Shown here: positions 8,958-20,900 of the stretch, piece after piece | Layout of the letters: each line of letters begins with the position of its first letter | Position numbering within the stretch: position 1 is the stretch's first letter | NCBI RefSeq assembly: GCF_000716335.1 | Contig: NZ_KL591003.1 | Location: forward strand, 53,527 to 117,526 | DNA from: Streptomyces sp. NRRL S-118 | Lineage (GTDB): Bacteria; Actinomycetota; Actinomycetes; Streptomycetales; Streptomycetaceae | DNA: 64,000 nt | Reading direction: 5' to 3' | The notes under the pieces: generated by a model | What the model saw: only the letters and a program-made list of their open reading frames with translations | Databases searched by the model: none | Told to the model about the DNA's origin: nothing | Program-made: the position numbers and the translations under genes

Positions 8958-11900
8958 ATGACTTCTTTGAGTTCCGTCCTGATCGGCAGCGGGAGCGTCC
9001 TCGCTCGCTGCGGCGAGGTACTCGTGGCGAAAGGGCACCGGATCGCAGCCGTGGTGACCGGTGACGCCACCGCCCGGTCCTGGGCGGTCAAGGCGGGGAT
9101 CCCGCACCATGAACTCGCCGAGGCCGTGGCGATCGCACCGCGTCTGTCCTGCGACCTCCTGCTGAGCGTCGGCAACTACGCGGTGGTGCCCGAAGCGCTG
9201 CTCGGCTGCGCGAGGCGGGCCGCCGTCAACTACCACTACGGTCCGCTCCCCGAGTACTCGGGCCTGCACACGCCGTCCTGGGCCATCGCGGACGGGGCGC
9301 GTGAGTACGGCATCACCTGGCACCGCATGGCCGAGGTGGTCGACAGCGGTGAGGTGCTGAGGCGGGTGCCGGTGGCGATCGGGCCGGAGGACACCGCGCT
9401 GTCACTGGGCCTGAAGTGCGACGAGGCGGCCGTCGCCGGCCTGGCCGGACTGATCGACGAGATAGCGGAGGGCCGCGAGACCGCGACCCCCCAGGACTCC
9501 GCGACACGCCGCTACTTCTCACGGCACACCCAATTCCCCGCCGAGGGACTGATCGACTGGAGCCTGCCGGCCGAGCGCATCGCGGCCATGGTCCGGGCCA
9601 CCGACTACGGCCCGTTCGCGAGCCCGCTGGTGTGGCCCAAGGTCGGCGTCGGCGGGCACTTCTACGCCGTCCGGGAAGCCCGATTCGAGACCGCCGCCGC
9701 TTGCGCCGGTTCGACTCCCTCCGCCCGTACCGCTCCTACCGCCGGGGCCGCCGCTTCGGCTGCCGATGGCGCGTCCGCCTCAGGTGACGCCGCCGCGCCC
9801 GGAACGGTCCTGTCCTGCGACGACGCGTCGGGCCTGCGGGTGGCCACGGCTTCCGGAAGCCTCACCCTGACCCGGCTGTGCACCCTGGAGGGCGAGGAAC
9901 GGCCCGCCGGCGCCATCGCGGCGGCGCACGGGGTCCGGCCCGGCACGGTTCTGGACGTCCCCGGCGAGGACGCGAGCGCGCGCCTGACCGAGGCGGGCGT
10001 CCGGGCCTCCAAGGCCGCCCACCGCTGGCGTGAGCGCCTGATCGCAGGTGGCGACGATCCCTATCGCCTTCCCTACCCGCAGCCCAGCCCGGGGTCCGGA
10101 ACCGACAGCGCGGCAGGCGAGCGGCGGGCGGCTCCCGTATCCGTGCGGTGTCCCGTCCCACTCGAGGACGGCGGCGACGGCGGCCTGGAAGCGTCCGCGG
10201 CGGCCGCCGCCCGCCTGGCCGGTGCGCTGGGGGTCTTCCTGGGCAGGGCGAGCGGCCGGCAGGACGTCCACCTCGCGATGGCGGCACCTCGCGAGGGCGT
10301 AGACGCCGCGTACCGGGACCTGTTCGCCGCCTGGCTGCCCCTGGTGTGCCGTGTCGACGCCGACGCGACGGTCTCGGACAACCTGCGGGCGGTGCGGCAG
10401 GAGTTCACCCTCGGCCAGGACCGGGGATGGATCCGTCGCGACGCCGTCGGCCGGGACGAAGCGCTCCGGGAGCGCTGGAACAGCGGCGCACTGACACCGG
10501 ACGTGCTGATCTCCTGGGGCCCCCGTGACGCCGCCGGCCAGGGCCCGGGTGGTCAGGGCGGCCGCCGTCCGAGACTGGAACTCCACGTCCGGCAGGACGG
10601 CTCCGAGGACGGTGCGCTCGTCACCTTCCACTACGACGCCGTGCGCCTGTCGGCCCGGGACGTCGTCCGGCTGGCCGACCAGTTCGCCGCGTGGTGCCGC
10701 CGTCTCCCCGCCGCCGCGGAGCAGCCTCCGGCCGCTGCCGACCTGCTCACCGCGGATGAACGCCTCCTCCTCATCGAGGAGTTCAACGACACGGCCCGGG
10801 CCACCGCGGACCTGCCCGAGCAGGGTCTGCACCAGCTCTTCGAGCAGGCCGCACGCGGCCATGCAGGGGCGACCGCACTGGTCTGCGGGGACACGAGCCT
10901 GACCTATGCCGAGCTCAACGCCCGCGCCAACCGGCTCGCCCACGCGCTGACCGGCCGGGGCGTGGGCCGGGGCGACCTGGTCGGCGTGGCCCTGGACCGC
11001 TCGATCGACCTGGTCGTGGCCCTGCTGGCGGTGATGAAGACGGGAGCCGCCTATGTGCCCGTCGACCCCCGGTTCCCCGCCGAACGCATCCGCCTGATGA
11101 TCGATGACGCCGATCCCAAGCTCATCGTCACCCCCGCCGCCGTGCCCGCCGCCCTCGCCGCCTGGGACACCCGCTGCGTGAGCGTCCACCTGGGTGGAGA
11201 GGCGGGCGCCGACGACAACCTCCAGGTCGAGGCGGACGCCGGCGACCTGGCCTACGTCATCTACACCTCGGGCTCGACCGGCCGCCCCAAGGGTGTCGAG
11301 ATCACCCACGGGGCCCTGTGCAACTTCCTGGCCGCCATGCGCGAGCGGCCCGGGTGTTCCGCCACCGACCGGCTGCTGGCGGTCACCACCGTGTCCTTCG
11401 ACATCTCCGTGCTGGAGCTGTTCCTGCCGCTGCTGTCCGGCGCGACCACGGTCATCGCCCAGGCGCGGGAGACCCTGGACGCCAAGGCCCTGAGCGGGCT
11501 GATGGAGCGGCACGCGATCACCGTGATGCAGGGCACCCCCTCCACCTGGCAGCTGCTGCTGGACGGCGGCTGGCGGGGCACCCCCACGCTGAGGAAGATC
11601 CTCTGTGGCGGTGAGGCGCTGTCCCGCGACCTGGCGGACCGGCTGCTCGCCGCCGGGGGCCCGGCGTCGGTGTGGAACATGTACGGCCCCACCGAGACCA
11701 CCGTGTGGTCCACGGTCTGGGAGGTGGCGGCCCGGGACGGGGAGGACGACATCCTCATCGGCAGCCCGATCGACCGCACCCAGGTCTACGTCCTCGACGA
11801 GAACCTGTCACCGGTACCGCTGGGCTTCCCCGGAGAACTGTGCATCGGCGGCGCCGGAGTGGCCCGCGGCTACCGCAACGACCCCGGGCAGACCCGGCTG

Positions 11901-14900
11901 CGCTTCGCGGACAACCCCTTCCACCCCGGCACCCTCTACCGCACCGGCGACCTGGCCCGCTTCGTCGAACCCGGCCGGCTGACGCTGCTGGGACGCAACG
12001 ACCGCCAGGTCAAACTGCGCGGCCACCGGATCGAGCCGGCCGACATCGAGGCGGCCATCAGCCGTCACGAGTCGGTCCGCCGCGCGGTGGTGGTCGGCCG
12101 TGACGAGCAGCTGGTCGCCTACTGCGTCCGCGACGCGGGTGCGGCCGGTGATCCGGCGCCCGCCCCGGCGGACCGGAGCGCCGCCCTGTCCGAGTGGGCC
12201 GCCGCCTGGGACCGCGCCTACGAAGCAGGCACGGACCCCGCTTCCCCCCACCCCGGCGCCGGCGCCGGTACCGCCGACGCCACGTTCAACCTGGCAGGCT
12301 GGCGGAACAGTTACGACGGTCTGCCCTTCTCAGGCGCGGAGATGCGTGACTGGCAGCAGAGTTCGCTCCGGCGCATCCTCTCGCACGCGCCGCGGAACGT
12401 CTTCGAGATCGGCTCCGGCAGCGGCCTGATGCTGTTCGGCCTGGCACCGCACTGCCGCACCTACCACGCCGTGGACGCCTCCGCCGCAGCCGTCGGGATG
12501 ATCCGGGAGCACGCCGCCTCCCTGCCGCACGTGACCTGCGAGCAGCGCGCCGCCCACGCGCTCCCCGAGGTGGCCGAGGGCTCGTTCGACACCGTGCTCA
12601 TCAACTCGGTGGCCCAGTACTTCCCCAGCGCCGACTACCTGACCTCGGTTCTGGAGTGGGCGACCCGGGCGGTCACCAGGGGACGCGTGTTCCTCGGTGA
12701 CGTACGCGACCTGTCGCTGCTGAGTGTCTTCCACGCCGACGTGGCGCACTTCCGCGCGGACGGGGAGGCCGGCGGAATCTCCGCCGAGGACCTGGCCCGC
12801 CGCGCCGAGCGCGGGATGCGCACGGAGCGCGAACTGGTGCTCAGCCGCGACTACTTCGCCGCCCTGCCACACCTGTTCCCGCAGATCACCCGCGTCGACA
12901 TCACCCTGCGCGACGGCCGCTGCGTCAACGAGATGACGCGCTACCGCTACGACGTCACCCTGCACATCGGCGAGGAGGCCCGGCCCGCCACCCCGGCGGC
13001 GGAGAAGGACTGGCAGGCCGACGGCCTCGACCTGGCGGCACTGCGCACCGAGCTGGGCTCGGTCGCCGACCGCCCGCTGCGCCTGAACGGCATCCCCAAC
13101 GGCCGGCTGGGCGAGGTGTGCGGCCGGGTCGGCGCAGCGCTGGAGGCCATGGGCGCGAGTGCCCCGGTGGTGCCCACGTCCTGGATCGACCCCGCCGACC
13201 TCGCCGACCTCGCCCGTGAGGCGGGCCTGGAACTGGCTCTGCTGCCCAGCCGCTCCGGCGGCATCTGGCAGTGCGACGCCCTGTTCTGGCGGCCGGGGCA
13301 GACTCCGGACCTCAGCCCGCTCCCCGCCGAAGCGCGGGACCGCGACGCCCTGGCCGGGTACGCCAACACGCCCTCGGCCGGCGAACCGCCCAGGCCCCCG
13401 CTGCACCGCGTGCTGCGTCCGTGGCTCGCCGAGCGGCTGCCGGAGTACATGGTGCCGGCGTTCATCGTGGAGCTGGACGAGCTTCCCCTGACCCCGAACG
13501 GCAAGATCGACGAGAACGCGCTGCCGGACCCGGTGGTGGAGGTCGACGCCACGGCCAGGCCCGCCACCGAGCTGGAGCGGGACATCATGGCCATCTGGTC
13601 GGACGTGCTCGGCCACGACCGGATCGGCGTCAACGAGAACTTCTTCGAGATCGGCGGCAACTCGCTGCGGGTCGTGAGGGTCCAGACGCGGCTGGAGGAA
13701 CTGCTGGGACGCCCCGTCCTGGGGGCCAAGCTCTTCGAGCACTTCACCGTCAAGACCCTGGCCGCCTACCTGGCCGGCAACACCGGCACCGCCACGGGCG
13801 CCGGTCGCGAGGTCGTGCCCGACCGCCGCCGTGCCGTCCTCGACGAGCCCATCGCCATCATCGGCATGGCCTGCCGCCTCCCCGGCGACGCCAACTCCCC
13901 GGAGGAGTACTGGGAGCTGCTGCAGCGCGGCGGAGACGGCATCGTCGAGGTGCCCAAGGACCGCTGGGACGCCGAGGCCCTGTACAACCCCGACCCGGAG
14001 GTCCCCGGGACCTCGTACTGCAGCCGGGGCGGGTTCGTCACCCCCATCGACCTCTTCGACGCCCCCTTCTTCGGTATCTCGCCGCGCGAGGCCCGCTCGC
14101 TCGACCCCATGCAGCGCATGGTGCTGGAGACCACCTGGGAGGCGTTCGAACGCGCCGGCTACACCCTGGATCAGCTGCGCGGCAGCCAGACCGGCGCGTT
14201 CATCGGTGTGGGCAAGAGCTCGGCGTACCACGAGTACGGCCTGACCATGGCCGGCGGGCTGACCGACCTCGACGGCTACGTGGGCCCGGGTTCCGCGGGC
14301 GGCACCATGTCCGGCCGGGTGTCGTACGTGTTCGGTCTGGAGGGCCCGACCCTCACCCTGGACACGGCGTGCTCCTCCTCCCTGGTCACCACCCACCTGG
14401 CCTGCAACGCGCTGCGCAACGGCGAATGCGATCTTGCGGTGTCGGCCGGTGTGAGCCTGATGCTCACCCCTGAACTGCACGTCGAGTTCAGCCGCCTGCG
14501 CGGCATGTCGGCGGACGGCCGCTGCCGGTCGTTCTCCTCCGACACCGACGGCACCGGCTGGAGCGAGGGGTCGGCCGCGGTCGTCCTCAAGCGGCTGTCC
14601 GACGCCCAGCGCGACGGCGACCCCATCCTGGCCGTACTGCGCGGCACCGCCGTCAACCACGACGGTCACAGCGCCAGCCTGACCACGCCCAGCGGCCCCG
14701 CCCAGCAGCGCGTCATCCGCGCCGCCCTGGCCGCGTCCGGTCTCCAGCCGGGCGACATCGACTACCTGGAGGCGCACGGCACCGGCACCAAGCTGGGCGA
14801 CCCGATCGAGGGCACCGCGCTCGCGGAGGTCTTCGGCGGCAGCCACGCCGACGGGGAACCGCTGTGGGTGGGTTCGGCCAAGTCCAACCTCGGTCACACC

Positions 14901-17900
14901 CAGGCCGCCGCCGGGCTGGCCGGCGTGATGAAGGTCGTGATGGCCATGCGCCACGACGCCCTTCCGCAGACCCTGCACGTCGCCGAGCCCACCCCCACCG
15001 TGGACTGGAAGGGCGCCGGCATGGCGCTGGTCCAGCAGCAGCGGCCGTGGCCGGCGAAGGACGTGCCGCGCCGTGCGGGCGTCAGCTCGTTCGGGATCGG
15101 CGGCACCAACGCCCACGTGATCGTCGAGGAGCCGCCGCGGACGGCCGTGAAGGAGACCGGGGAGGGCGCCTCCGCGCCGCTGCCGCCCACGGTGCCGTTC
15201 CTGGTGTCCGGTTACACCGACGCCGCCCTGCGCCAGCAGGTCGAGAAGCTGCACCTGCACATGGGCATGAACATCCAGGACCGTCTGGGTGATGTGGCGT
15301 TCTCGCTCGCGACCACGCGCAGCCACTTCCGGCGCCGGCTGGTGCTCCTGGTCAAGGACAAGGCCGAACTCCTCGACAAGCTGGCCTCCTTCGCCCGCAC
15401 CGGGGAGGTGCCCGCGGAGTCGGTGCGCAGCGGGAACCACACCGAGGAACCCCGCCTGGCCCTGCTGTTCACCGGCCAGGGCAGCCAGGTCGCGGGCATG
15501 GGCAGGGACATCCACGACGTCTACCCCGTCTTCCGTGAGGCGCTGGAGGAGGTCGCCGCCCGCTTCACCGAGCTGGAGAAGCCTCTCCTCGAGGTGATGT
15601 GGGCCGATCCGGGCAGTGAGGAGGCGGCCCTGCTGCACCGCACCGACTTCACCCAGCCGGCCCTGTTCGCCCTTCAGGTGGCGCTGTGGCGCCTGTGGGA
15701 GAGCTGGGGTGTGCGGCCGGAGGTGCTGCTGGGCCACAGCATCGGTGAACTCGCCGCGGCGCACGTGGCCGGGGTGTTCGATCTGGACGACGCCTGCCGG
15801 CTGGTCGCGGCCCGCGGCCGGCTGATGCAGGCCCTGCCCGCTCGCGGCGCCATGGTGTCGCTGGAAGCCGGCGGTGACGAGGCGGAAGCCGCCATCGACG
15901 CTCTCGGGCTGCGCGGCAAGCTGGACGTCGCCGGACTCAACACGCCCACGCAGACGGTGCTGTCCGGTGACGCCGAGGCCGTCGAGGCGATCACCGCCCA
16001 CTTCACGGAGCAGGGCCGCAAGGCCAAGCGGCTGACGGTGTCCCACGCCTTCCACTCGCACCACATGGACGGCATGCTCGCCGAGTTCCGGGCCGTGGCG
16101 GAGACCATACGCTTCCGTCCCGCGGCGATCCCCCTCGTCAGCAGCCTGACCGGCGAGCTCGCCGCGCCGGGCGAGCTGGAGCAGGCCGACTACTGGGTCC
16201 GCCAGGTGCGCCACGCCGTCCGTTTCAGCGACGGCATGCGGAGCCTGCACCGCCAGGGCGCGAACACCTTCCTGGAGCTCGGCCCGCAGCCCGTGCTGTC
16301 GGGCCTGGGCGCGACCTGCCTGGCCGACGAGGGGCCGGTGTCCTGGGTGCCGTCCTGCACCCCGGGCAGGAACGGCGCCTCGGTCATCCAGCGGAGCCTG
16401 GCCGAGCTGCACGTGCGGGGTGTCCCGGTCGCCTGGGACGGCTACTTCGCGCCCTTCGGCGGTGGCCGGGTGGCCCTGCCGACGTACGCCTTCCAGCGGG
16501 AGCGGTTCTGGTTCGAGCCGCCGCTCTCCCGCGAGGTCGGCGCCGGTCTGGACGCCACCGGCCACGCGCTCCTCGGCGGCGGTGTGGAGATCGCCGGCAC
16601 CGGGCTGTCGCTGTTCACCAACGTGGTGGCGGCGGACCAGCCGGTGTGGGTGCAGGAGCACCGGGTGATGGACGCCGTCCTGATGCCGGGCACGGCGTTC
16701 TTCGAGGCCATGCGGGCGGCGGGCGACGCGGCCCACGAGGGCGAGTGGGACCTGTCGGACGTGGTCATCGCCTCGCCGCTGGTGCTGGCCTCCGGTGTGC
16801 CGGTACGTATGCAGGTCACCGTGGGTCCGGCGGTCGGTGAGGCCCGTCCCGTCCAGGTCTACAGCGCCCCCGAGGGTGAGGACGGTGCCTGGCAGCTGCA
16901 CGCGGAGGGCCGGATCACGCCCGCGGAGGGAGCCGGTGCCGGCACCGCGGTGACGGTTCCGCCCCGGGGCGCCGAGCCCCTCGACGCGTCCGCCCTCTAC
17001 CGCGATCTCGACGCCCTCGGCTACGGCTACGGGCCGACCTTCCAGGGCATCAAGGAGGCCTGGCACGTGGGCGGGGAGGTGTGGGCCAGGGCCGCGCTGC
17101 CGGAGAGCGCGGAGCAGTCCGCCGCCGGCTACGTCCTGCACCCTGCCCTGCTGGACTCGGCCATGCACTCCCTGCTGCTGACCCAGCGGCTGCAGAACCG
17201 GACCGGTGACGACCTGTTCGTGCCGTTCGAGGCCGAGCGGCTGTCGCTGCGGGTGAAGGGCCTGTCGGAGATCTGGGTCAGGGTCGCCGACTTCGAGCTG
17301 GGCGACGGCGAGTTCTGGGCATCGCTCGACATCCACGACCGTGACGGCGCCCATGTCGGCCGGCTTCACCGCCTCCACGCACGGCGGGTGGACCGCGCGG
17401 TGCTGCGCCGCCTGGCCGCGGCCGGGGTGGACCGCTTCCAGTTCGACGTCGACTGGCGCCACGTCGACACCGAGACCGTCGAACTGGGCGGCTCCTGGGG
17501 CATGATGACCCCGGCCGGGGACGTGCCGTGGGCGCGGGAGGTCAAGACCCTCCTGGCCCGCGCCGGTATCCAGGTGATCAAGGTCCGGGAGCTGGAGGAC
17601 GCCGAGGACCTGGACGGCCTGGTCTGCCTGTGGGACTCCGACGCGGAGGTACCGTCCCAGGCCCACGCGTTCGCCGCCAGGGCCCTGGAGCAGCTCCAGG
17701 AAGCGGTCGGCACGGAGTTCCGCACCCCGCTGGTCTGGGTCACCCGCCGCGCGGTGGGCACCGGCGCCGACGACATGGTCTCCGGGCTGGGCGCCGGACC
17801 GCTGTGGGGCCTGATGCGCACCGCCCGCAACGAGCACCCCGAACTGAGCCTGCGCCTGATCGACCTCGGCGGGGAGGAGGCGGACCGCAAGGCGCTGCCT

Positions 17901-20900
17901 GCCGCGCTGATGCTGGAGGCCGAACCGGAGTGCGCCCTGCGCCACGGCGAGGTGCTGGTGCCGCAACTGCTGCGGGTCGGCTCGGCGCAGGATCTGCAGA
18001 TCCCGGCGGAGGGCCGCTGGCAGCTGGAGATCGCCGCCAAGGGCCGCCTGGACGAGCCGCTGACGGTCAAGTCCCTGCCGGAGAGGGCCCTCGCACCGGG
18101 CGAGATCCGCGCCGAGGTGCGGGCCGCCGGGGTGAACTTCCTCGACGTGCTCAATGCCCTGGGCATGGTCGAGATCCCCGCGTTCGGTCTGGAGTTCGCC
18201 GGTGTGGTCACCGAGGTCGGCGGCAGCGTCGACCAGGTGAAGGTGGGCGATGCCGTGCTGGGTCTGGCCCGCGGCTCCTTCGCCTCCGAGGTCGTCACGG
18301 ACGCGCGCCAGGTGGTGCGCATGCCGGAGCACCTCAGCTTCGAGGAGGCCGCCACCATCCCGATGACCTTCCTCACCGCCTGGTACGGGCTGCACGAACT
18401 GGGCGGTCTGCAAGCGGGCGAGCGGGTGCTGATCCACGCCGCGGCCGGTGGCGTGGGCATGGCGGCGGTGCAGCTGGCGCGGCTCACCGGTGCCGAGGTC
18501 TACGGCACGGCCAGCGAGCCCAAGTGGCCCGCGCTGCGGGAGCTCGGCCTGGACGACGCCCATCTCGCCTCGTCGCGCGACCTGGGCTTCGTGGAGCACT
18601 TCGGCAAGGGCGCCGGCGGTGAGTCCGGCGGCGGCTTCGACGTGGTGCTGAACTCCCTGGCCACCGAGTTCATCGACGCGAGCCTGGGCATGCTGGGCAG
18701 CGGCGGACGGTTCCTGGAGATGGGCAAGATCGATGTGCGGGAGCAGTCCGCCATCGACCGGAGCCACCCGGGCGTGACCTACACCGTCTACAACCTGCCC
18801 GAGGCGGGCCCGGACCTCATCCAGCGGATGCTGGTCTCCATCGCCGAGCTGTTCACGCAGGGCAAGCTGGCCCCGCTGCCGCTGCGGGCCTTCCCCATGA
18901 CACACGCCTCCGACGGCCTGCGTTTCATCGCCCAGGCCCGGCACGTGGGCAAGGTGGTGCTCGTCCCGGCCCAGCAGCGGGAGTTCGTCCGGCCGGACGG
19001 CGCGGTGCTCGTCTCGGGTGGCGTCGGCGACCTCGGCCGGCGCGTGGCCAGGTGGCTGGCCGGCACCCACGGCGTACGCGACCTGGTGCTGACCTCCCGC
19101 CGCGGGATGGAGACCCCGGGTGCGCAAGCCCTGGTGGAGGAGCTGTCCGAGCTGGGCGCCACGGCCACGGTGGTGGCCTGCGACGCGGCCGATCGCGACG
19201 ACGTCGCCGCGGTGATGGCCCTGTTCGGTGACGAACGCCCGCTGCGGGGCGTGGTCCACGCGGCCGGTGTGCTGGACGACGGCGCCCTGACGGCGCTGAC
19301 GCCGGATCGGTTCGACGCGGTCCTGCGGCCCAAGGTGGACGGCCTGTGGCATCTGCACGAGCTGACCCAGGACATGGAGCTGGACTTCTTCATGATGTTC
19401 TCCTCCATCGCGAGCGTCATGGGAGCCCCCGGCCAGGGCAACTACGCCGCTGCCAACGCCTTCCTGGACGCGCTCGCCCACCTGCGGCGGGCCGAGGGCC
19501 TGCCGGCCACCTCGGTGGCCTTCGGGCCCTGGGAGGGCGACGGCATGGCCGCCGGGCTCAGCGAGTTCGACCGGGCCCGCTTCGCCCAGCTCGGCCTGGA
19601 CCGGCTGGCCCCGGACGAGGGCCTGGAGCTCTTCGAGCTCGCCGTCAGGAGCGGCCGTGCGCTGACCATGGCCGCCGCGCTGGACCTGAACCGCGTGCAG
19701 CACTACTTCGAGAACCGTGGCGGCATACCGCCGCTGTTCCGCGCGCTGCTCAGCGGCAACGCCGGCGGACGCTCGAGGGCCGGCGGCGGGACGGATCTGC
19801 GCAAGCTGCTGGGCGAGGCCGCGCCGGAGGAGTACCCGGACGTGGTGCTGAGCGTGGTCCGCGAGGAGGTGGCGAAGACCCTGGGCTTTGCCTCGGCGGA
19901 GGCCGTGGACGTCGGCGTGCCGCTCCAGGACATCGGCATCGACTCCCTGACGGCGGTGCTGATGCGCAACCAGCTGGCGGACCTGACCGGGCTCGCCCTG
20001 CCCGCGAAGATCGCGTTCGATCACCCCAACCTCACCTCGCTGGCCGACTTCCTGCTGGCGCAGCTGCTGGAGGCGGGGCTGGACGCGGCCTCCCCGACCG
20101 CCACCGGGACGGCGGCCACCGGGCCGGCCGAGCCGGCGGAGGCCGTGGGCGTGGACCTGTCCCCGGCCCGCAAGGGCCTGCTCCACCCCGACCTGCGCTT
20201 CACCAACGCCACCGGGGCGCCGGTACGCCCGGAGGCGGTGTTCGTCACCGGCGCCACCGGATTCGTCGGCGCCTACCTGCTGCACGAGCTGCTCGCCTCC
20301 GAGGTGGTCGCCTACTGCCTGGTGCGGGCGGACGACACCCGCCAGGCCATGGAGCGCCTGGTCGGCGCCCTCGACGCCTACGGCCTGTGGAAGGAGGAGT
20401 TCGCGCCGCTGCTTAACCCGGTGGTGGGCGACCTCACGAGGCCGCTGTTCGGCCTGGACGAGGAGGGCTTCGACGAACTGGCCGACCAGGTGGACGCCAT
20501 CTGCCACTCCGGTGCCCTGGTGGACTGGATGCGGCCGCTGGAGGACTACATCGGTCCCAACGTGGTCGGTACGCACGAGGCGCTGCGCCTGGCCTCGCGC
20601 GGCCGCGGCAAGGCGTTCCACTTCGTGTCCACCTTCGCCACGCTGCCCAAGTACCTGGGGTACGAGGTCACCGAGGACGACCGGGAGTACGGCTACCTGA
20701 CCTCCAAGTGGCAGGCGGAGCAGATGGTGGCCGCCGCCCGCTGGCGCGGCGCGAAGGCGTCGACGTACCGGCTGCCGTTCGTGGGTGCCTCGACGCGTAC
20801 CGGGCACTTCCGGCTCGATCGCGGCGACTTCCTGCACAACCTGATCACCGGCGGCCTCGAGATGGGGAGCTTCCCGTCGCTGGCGGCGGACCTCACGGCG

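Noticed and set aside
10830..13535. Oxazole formation from formyl-glycine as in oxazolomycin-type loading modules
   Set aside because: No cyclodehydratase-like gene is visible nearby, and an N-methyltransferase in the same module would block ring formation on a tertiary amide.
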